Source of the DNA: Sphaerosporella brunnea
Lineage: Eukaryota; Ascomycota; Pezizomycetes; Pezizales; Pyronemataceae
Direction of reading: 5' to 3'
Assembly: GCA_008704415.1 (NCBI GenBank)
Contig: VXIS01000620.1
Location: 1-11,147, forward strand
DNA length: 11,147 bases
Shown: positions 8,175 through 11,147 of the stretch, piece after piece
How positions within the stretch are numbered: the stretch's first letter is position 1
Layout: the number at the start of each line of letters is the position of its first letter
The notes under the pieces: generated by a model
Database searches by the model: none
What the model saw: the letters and a program-made list of their open reading frames with translations, nothing else
Told to the model about the DNA's origin: nothing
Made by a program: the position numbers and the translations under genes

Positions 8175-8398
8175 AGTCTTGATGAGAAAGTACGAGGACA
8201 ATAAAAATGCTCCCCCGGGCCGTGATACACCTACAGCTCAATTACAGCTACAAGTATGGACCGGCAACCAAACAGGCCCTTCGTATATCACAACACAAAC
8301 GGTAGAAAAGACCGTCGTGATTGAATTACTCGTCATAATTGTTGATAACCTAGGTCTGGGCGTTGGATGATTAACTAAGCACTCTAAAACCTAACTTA

Positions 8399-8412
8399 AG
8401 GTCAGGTGACCT
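8399..8412. promoter_or_regulatory. AGGTCA-GG-TGACCT dyad before TRM1
   Basis: A perfect 6-base inverted repeat with a 2-base spacer, ending 28 bases before the first TRM1 ATG. It could bind a dimeric regulator or lie in the leader RNA. The meaning is unknown. Confidence 0.35.
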
Positions 8413-8440
8413 CGCATACTTGAAGGTTGAAATTTCAATC

Positions 8441-10476
8441 ATGACTGCCCTGAAATATGTCACTCATCAAATATTCTCGCCGCCACCTTCTGCCTTCTTG
8501 CAATTCTCGAGAGTGATTGCAAGCCTCCCGAACCGTTCCAGCCATCTTCGAGGATTCCATATCCAACCTGCAATGGGGAAACGTACCCGCACTTCAACCC
8601 AGGATCCGCTCCCAAGCAAACCCTTACCGGCTCATTCTTCTGACGTTACGGTGGATGGCAAGGAATTCGTTGCCATAAAAGAGGGTCTCGCAACAGTGTT
8701 ATTTCCGAAGACCTCTGTCTGGCTCGATAAGCATGGCAAAGAAATCGAGGAGCGTGGGGGGGTGTTCTACAATCCGATACAGCAGTTCAATCGCGATTTG
8801 AGCGTCTTAGCAATCAAGACGTTTTCCGAAATATACTTTTCCGAGAAGAAGGCCAGGTCCCATCGTAAGAAGAATGTCCAGAAACCGCAATCGGTCGCGA
8901 GCACTGTTGGTGAGGGGCCCGAAGGTGCAACATCTGTTCCCGACGAGGAACTGGATGCAACATCACCCAATCATGCCAGTCGTCCCAAATTTACCATTCT
9001 TGATGCGCTTTCTGCAACCGGGCTGCGCGCTTTGCGATACACTCTTGAGCTGCCAATGGTAACCTCTGCGACCGCCAATGATATGGATCCGTCAGCTGTG
9101 GACTCCATCCGCCGGAATATAGAATACAACAAACGACATTCGGTGTCAGCTGATCCCCAGGAATTGCCTGCTTTGGAGGCTGTTTCCAGGATCAAACCCA
9201 GTCTGGGCAACGCGCAACATCACATGTACTCGGTACTTTCGCCCATTCAAGGTGACAGCCCGCGATTAGCGAAGTACGAAGTGATCGACCTGGATCCGTA
9301 TGGCTCTGCGGCTCCCTTCCTCGACGCTGCTGTTCAGGCGGTGACGGATGGCGGATTGTTGTGTATTACTTGCACTGATGCTGGGGTTTGGGCGTCGACT
9401 GGATACAGCGAAAAATGTTTTTCTTTGTATGGAGGTCTGCCTGTGAAGGCTGAATGGAGCCACGAGGCTGGGCTACGATTAATTTTGCATTCCATAGCTA
9501 CTTCAGCCGCCAAGTATGGCGTCTACATTGAGCCTTTGCTCAGCTTGAGCATTGATTTTTACGCCCGAGTGTGGGTTCGTATCAGGCATGGCCCAGCTGA
9601 AGTCAAAAAGCTTGCTAGCTCGACTATGATTGTTTACAATTGCGATGAAGGGTGCGGTTCATGGGAGCTGCAAAGGCTGGGGAAGGCCAAGGAGAACATT
9701 AACAAGAGTGGAAAGGGCACTTTTCTGAAATTTGGGCTTGCGAGAGCGCCTACTGTGGGGGAGCATTGTCCTCACTGCGGTTCCACCATGCATGTACGTA
9801 CCCCCAAGCTGCCCATAAGGCTGACGGGTCTTTCATTGACAAAGTCTAGCTCGGGGGGCCGATGTGGGCTGGCCCTTTGCATTCGACTGCTTTTGTTGAG
9901 CAGTTCATTTCCATTCTTCCGCCAGCGGACAATCCAATTTATGGCACGATTCCTCGGATTACCGGCATGCTCCATACAGCTCTTCAAGAAATCCCTTTGG
10001 AGGACAGTCCATTTTTTCACATACCGAATCGTCTGTCAAAAATTGTTCACAGCGAAGCGCCTCCCAACGCAGCACTGAGGGGTGCTCTTGTCGGCCTTGG
10101 ATATAAGGTCGCACGCTCGCACTGCAAACCAAACTCCATCAAGACAAATGCTCCCCACCATGTAGTTTGGGAAGTTATGAAGCGATGGATCGAACAGAAG
10201 CCCAGAAAGGACGATGCGTTAAAATTCAGTACTCCCGGGTTCAAAATATTGCAAAAGCCAAAAGATGAAAACTTGACGATCGCCTTCGATAAGGAGCTGG
10301 GCAAGGAGGAAGACAAGGCCGCTGGTGTTGTCCGGTATCAAGTCAATCCCACCGCCAACTGGGGACCAATGGCGAGAGCAGGGGCGTCTGCCAACCAGCG
10401 TCCGCACCCATTGGAACAGGAGTCCTCTGAGAATATCAAGAAAAGAGTTAGGCAAACGGCTTCATCAGCTGCATGA
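8441..10476 (+). CDS. TRM1: tRNA (guanine26-N2)-dimethyltransferase, 2 exons
   Basis: Exons 8441-9793 and 9850-10476 encode 659 residues. The enzyme makes N2,N2-dimethylguanosine at position 26 of tRNAs using S-adenosylmethionine. Visible hallmarks: an N-terminal FVAIKEGLATVLFP block and GGVFYNPIQQFNRDLSV; motif I ILDALSATGLRALRY (Asp188); the catalytic DLDPYGS motif (DPYG 285-288); GGLLCITCTDAGVW; and a four-cysteine zinc site, Cys401/Cys405 and Cys443/Cys446, followed by LGGPMWAGPLH and a long C-terminal tRNA-binding region. Before motif I is an insertion with a basic cluster KKARSHRKKNVQK (136-148), a candidate nuclear signal where yeast Trm1 also carries one. The first ATG adds 44 residues without Asp or Glu, rich in Ser, Arg and hydrophobics, like a mitochondrial presequence. 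The second ATG (8573, MGKRTRT) has a good context, G at -3 and +4. Yeast TRM1 uses two starts this way. The gene looks intact. Confidence 0.96.
8573..8575 (+). other. TRM1: Alternative start codon of TRM1 (non-mitochondrial form)
   Basis: This in-frame ATG at codon 45 begins MGKRTRTST directly after a basic, acid-free leader. Its context (GCAATGGGG) is at least as good as the first ATG's (ATCATGACT). Leaky scanning past 8441, or a shorter transcript, would yield a protein lacking the presequence. Confidence 0.6.
9794..9849 (+). other. TRM1: TRM1 intron
   Basis: A 56-base intron, GTACGT...TCTAG, with a branch-like CTGAC. It falls in phase 0 just after CPHCGSTMH of the zinc site. Splicing joins this to LGGPMWAGPLH and avoids an in-frame TAG made by its own last three bases. 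Confidence 0.92.
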
Positions 10477-10481
10477 ATAAA
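10476..10481 (+). terminator. TRM1: AATAAA polyadenylation-like signal of TRM1
   Basis: AATAAA starts on the last base of the TRM1 stop codon (TGA 10474-10476). Being so close to the stop it would give a very short 3' untranslated region; fungal signals are loose, so another site downstream may be used. Confidence 0.3.
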
Positions 10482-10734
10482 TTGCTGACAATGCTTAGAA
10501 GGTTGTGTGATGAACCACGCACATGATGGACAGCTGCCTGCATCCCCTGAGTGACCCGACTGAGGGCGAGAGTGTCATTATCTTGGCATGTTCCTATGTA
10601 TTCTACTTATTAGGAACATAGAAATTCTAATCATGCGGTAATTTACATATATGTGGCATCGACTTCGTGTAGTTTTTTATCACTCGTAGTTCTTGTCTTG
10701 TTTGTTCAACCACCTAGGTCCATCTCTCCCTCCC
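10482..10734. other. TRM1 downstream region with hairpin
   Basis: No gene is visible. A perfect 9-base inverted repeat, ATGTTCCTA (10588-10596) and TAGGAACAT (10611-10619) with a 14-base loop, lies about 110 bases after the TRM1 stop and might form in its 3' untranslated region. Confidence 0.45.
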
Positions 10735-10770
10735 TAAGAGCCTGTTTGGCAATCCACTGTACTTGCAAAT
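10735..10770 (+). repeat. TIR-like sequence after TAA, GAGCCTGTTTGGCAATCC
   Basis: TAA (10735-10737) is followed by GAGCCTGTTTGGCAATCC and CTGTACTTGCAAAT. GTTTGG-type ends preceded by a TAA/TTA target are typical of PIF/Harbinger-like (Tourist-type) elements. CTGTACTTGCAAAT is repeated in inverse at 7234-7247. No partner end is seen downstream in the window. Confidence 0.5.
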
Positions 10771-10800
10771 AGTAAGCATATTTGAAAGTATACGGCAGTC

Positions 10801-10829
10801 ACAAATACAGACCCCCGTTTGGTCGCCCT
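10801..10829 (+). repeat. Dispersed 29-base repeat, copy 2
   Basis: Matches 7636-7664 at 27 of 29 bases. Its TACAGACCC core (10806) is followed by further copies of the 9-mer at 10864 and 10922, each exactly 58 bases on, although the sequence between them is not repeated. Confidence 0.8.
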
Positions 10830-10927
10830 TCATAATTCAAGTACAGTGCAGAAACTGAGTCACTACAGACCCTCAAGACTGGGATTTCAAGCAATGACCT
10901 CCGGATGAATTTATGTCAGAGTACAGA

Positions 10928-11107
10928 CCCTAACCCCCGGAGCCTGAGTTAGGGCTTTTCGATCCCCGCCTCACACCCCCAAGTCTACCGGTTATCGTCA
11001 GTATCACTGCTGGCTCACAAGGGGTGGCTGCATGAGATGAAATCAATCAGGCGGCGGACAGGATTTGAGCGGGTGGCTCTATGGTGCAACAGTTTAAACG
11101 AACAACT
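10928..11107. other. Gene-free stretch with CCCTAAC/GTTAGGG hairpin
   Basis: CCCTAAC (10928-10934) and GTTAGGG (10948-10954) form a 7-base stem with a 13-base loop. No gene is seen in the remainder. Confidence 0.4.
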
Positions 11108-11147
11108 TAAGGCCCCGTTTGGCGACCCGGAAAACCCTCGAGTTTTT
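11108..11147 (+). mobile_element. Left end of a TIR element, cut by the window edge
   Basis: TAA (11108-11110) is followed by GGCCCCGTTTGGCGACCCGG and then an AAAAC/GTTTT self-complementary stretch (AAAACCCTCGAGTTTT). This resembles GTTTGG-type terminal inverted repeats with a TAA target and aligns with 10738-10755 at 13 of 18 positions. The right end is outside the window, so the call rests on one end only. Confidence 0.45.

Larger units (their letters stand above)
6949..8398. other. Gene-free repeat-bearing stretch upstream of TRM1
   Basis: No reading frame here resembles a known protein. The stretch holds paired AATTACGAA motifs (6997-7023 region), the GTACTTGC hairpin at 7213-7245, a GGTCGCCAATTAG copy (7362-7374) shared exactly with the nested element (6588-6600), two TACAGACCC repeats (7641 and 7846), and a terminus-like block at 8149-8174. 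It looks like layered transposon debris. The last few hundred bases should include the TRM1 promoter, but no clear TATA box or initiator is visible. Confidence 0.5.

Noticed and set aside
8420..8440. Longer TRM1 frame beginning at a TTG codon
   Set aside because: TTG is not expected to start a nuclear fungal gene; the first ATG in frame is 8441.
3662..10476. The kinase and TRM1 as a functional cluster
   Set aside because: About 2.6 kb of transposon debris separates them, and sugar phosphorylation and tRNA methylation share no known partnership.
10928..10954. CCCTAAC and GTTAGGG as telomere-like sequence
   Set aside because: Single units in opposite orientation forming a hairpin, with no tandem array.
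1..11147. CRISPR array, prokaryotic operon or toxin-antitoxin-type system
   Set aside because: Introns, eukaryotic gene families and eukaryotic transposons exclude a bacterial reading, and no regular repeat-spacer array exists.

Overview
The window looks like nuclear DNA of a filamentous fungus, most likely a basidiomycete. Two ordinary eukaryotic housekeeping-type genes with short GT-AG introns (50-61 bases) sit in a background of decayed DNA transposons and small inverted-repeat elements. The phylum call is an inference from intron size and transposon types; no taxon marker is visible.

Left third (1-3136), transposon graveyard. Bases 1-644 carry the C-terminal part of a pogo-like DDE transposase on the + strand, broken by stops and one frameshift. 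Bases 1030-2823 are a whole hAT element: short matching ends, an imperfect 8-base target duplication, and a broken BED-finger/DUF659/dimerisation-domain transposase on the - strand. Bases 2972-3136 are a compact MITE with 39-base terminal inverted repeats flanked by TA.

Middle (3137-5887), FGGY-family carbohydrate kinase. By joining reading frames across introns I can follow a complete 8-exon gene (3662-5791) coding for 583 residues, with one 14-base micro-exon. It resembles the yeast YDR109C/human FGGY group of D-ribulose kinases.

Right of centre (5888-8398), no credible gene. A 1,061-base TA-flanked inverted-repeat element (5888-6948) contains a second, nested inverted-repeat element (about 6550-6904). 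The rest holds hairpins and terminus-like repeats.

Right (8399-10481), TRM1, the tRNA guanine-26 N2,N2-dimethyltransferase, in two exons. Two in-frame ATGs separated by a presequence-like stretch suggest mitochondrial and nuclear/cytosolic forms from one gene, as known for yeast TRM1. The last 400 bases hold more short repeats and transposon-end-like sequences, one cut by the window edge.

The two genes share no obvious pathway. I see no operon or cluster logic and no clear undescribed system. The most interesting signals are the nested non-autonomous elements, a TACAGACCC-type repeat family that recurs across the right half, and the dual-start TRM1.
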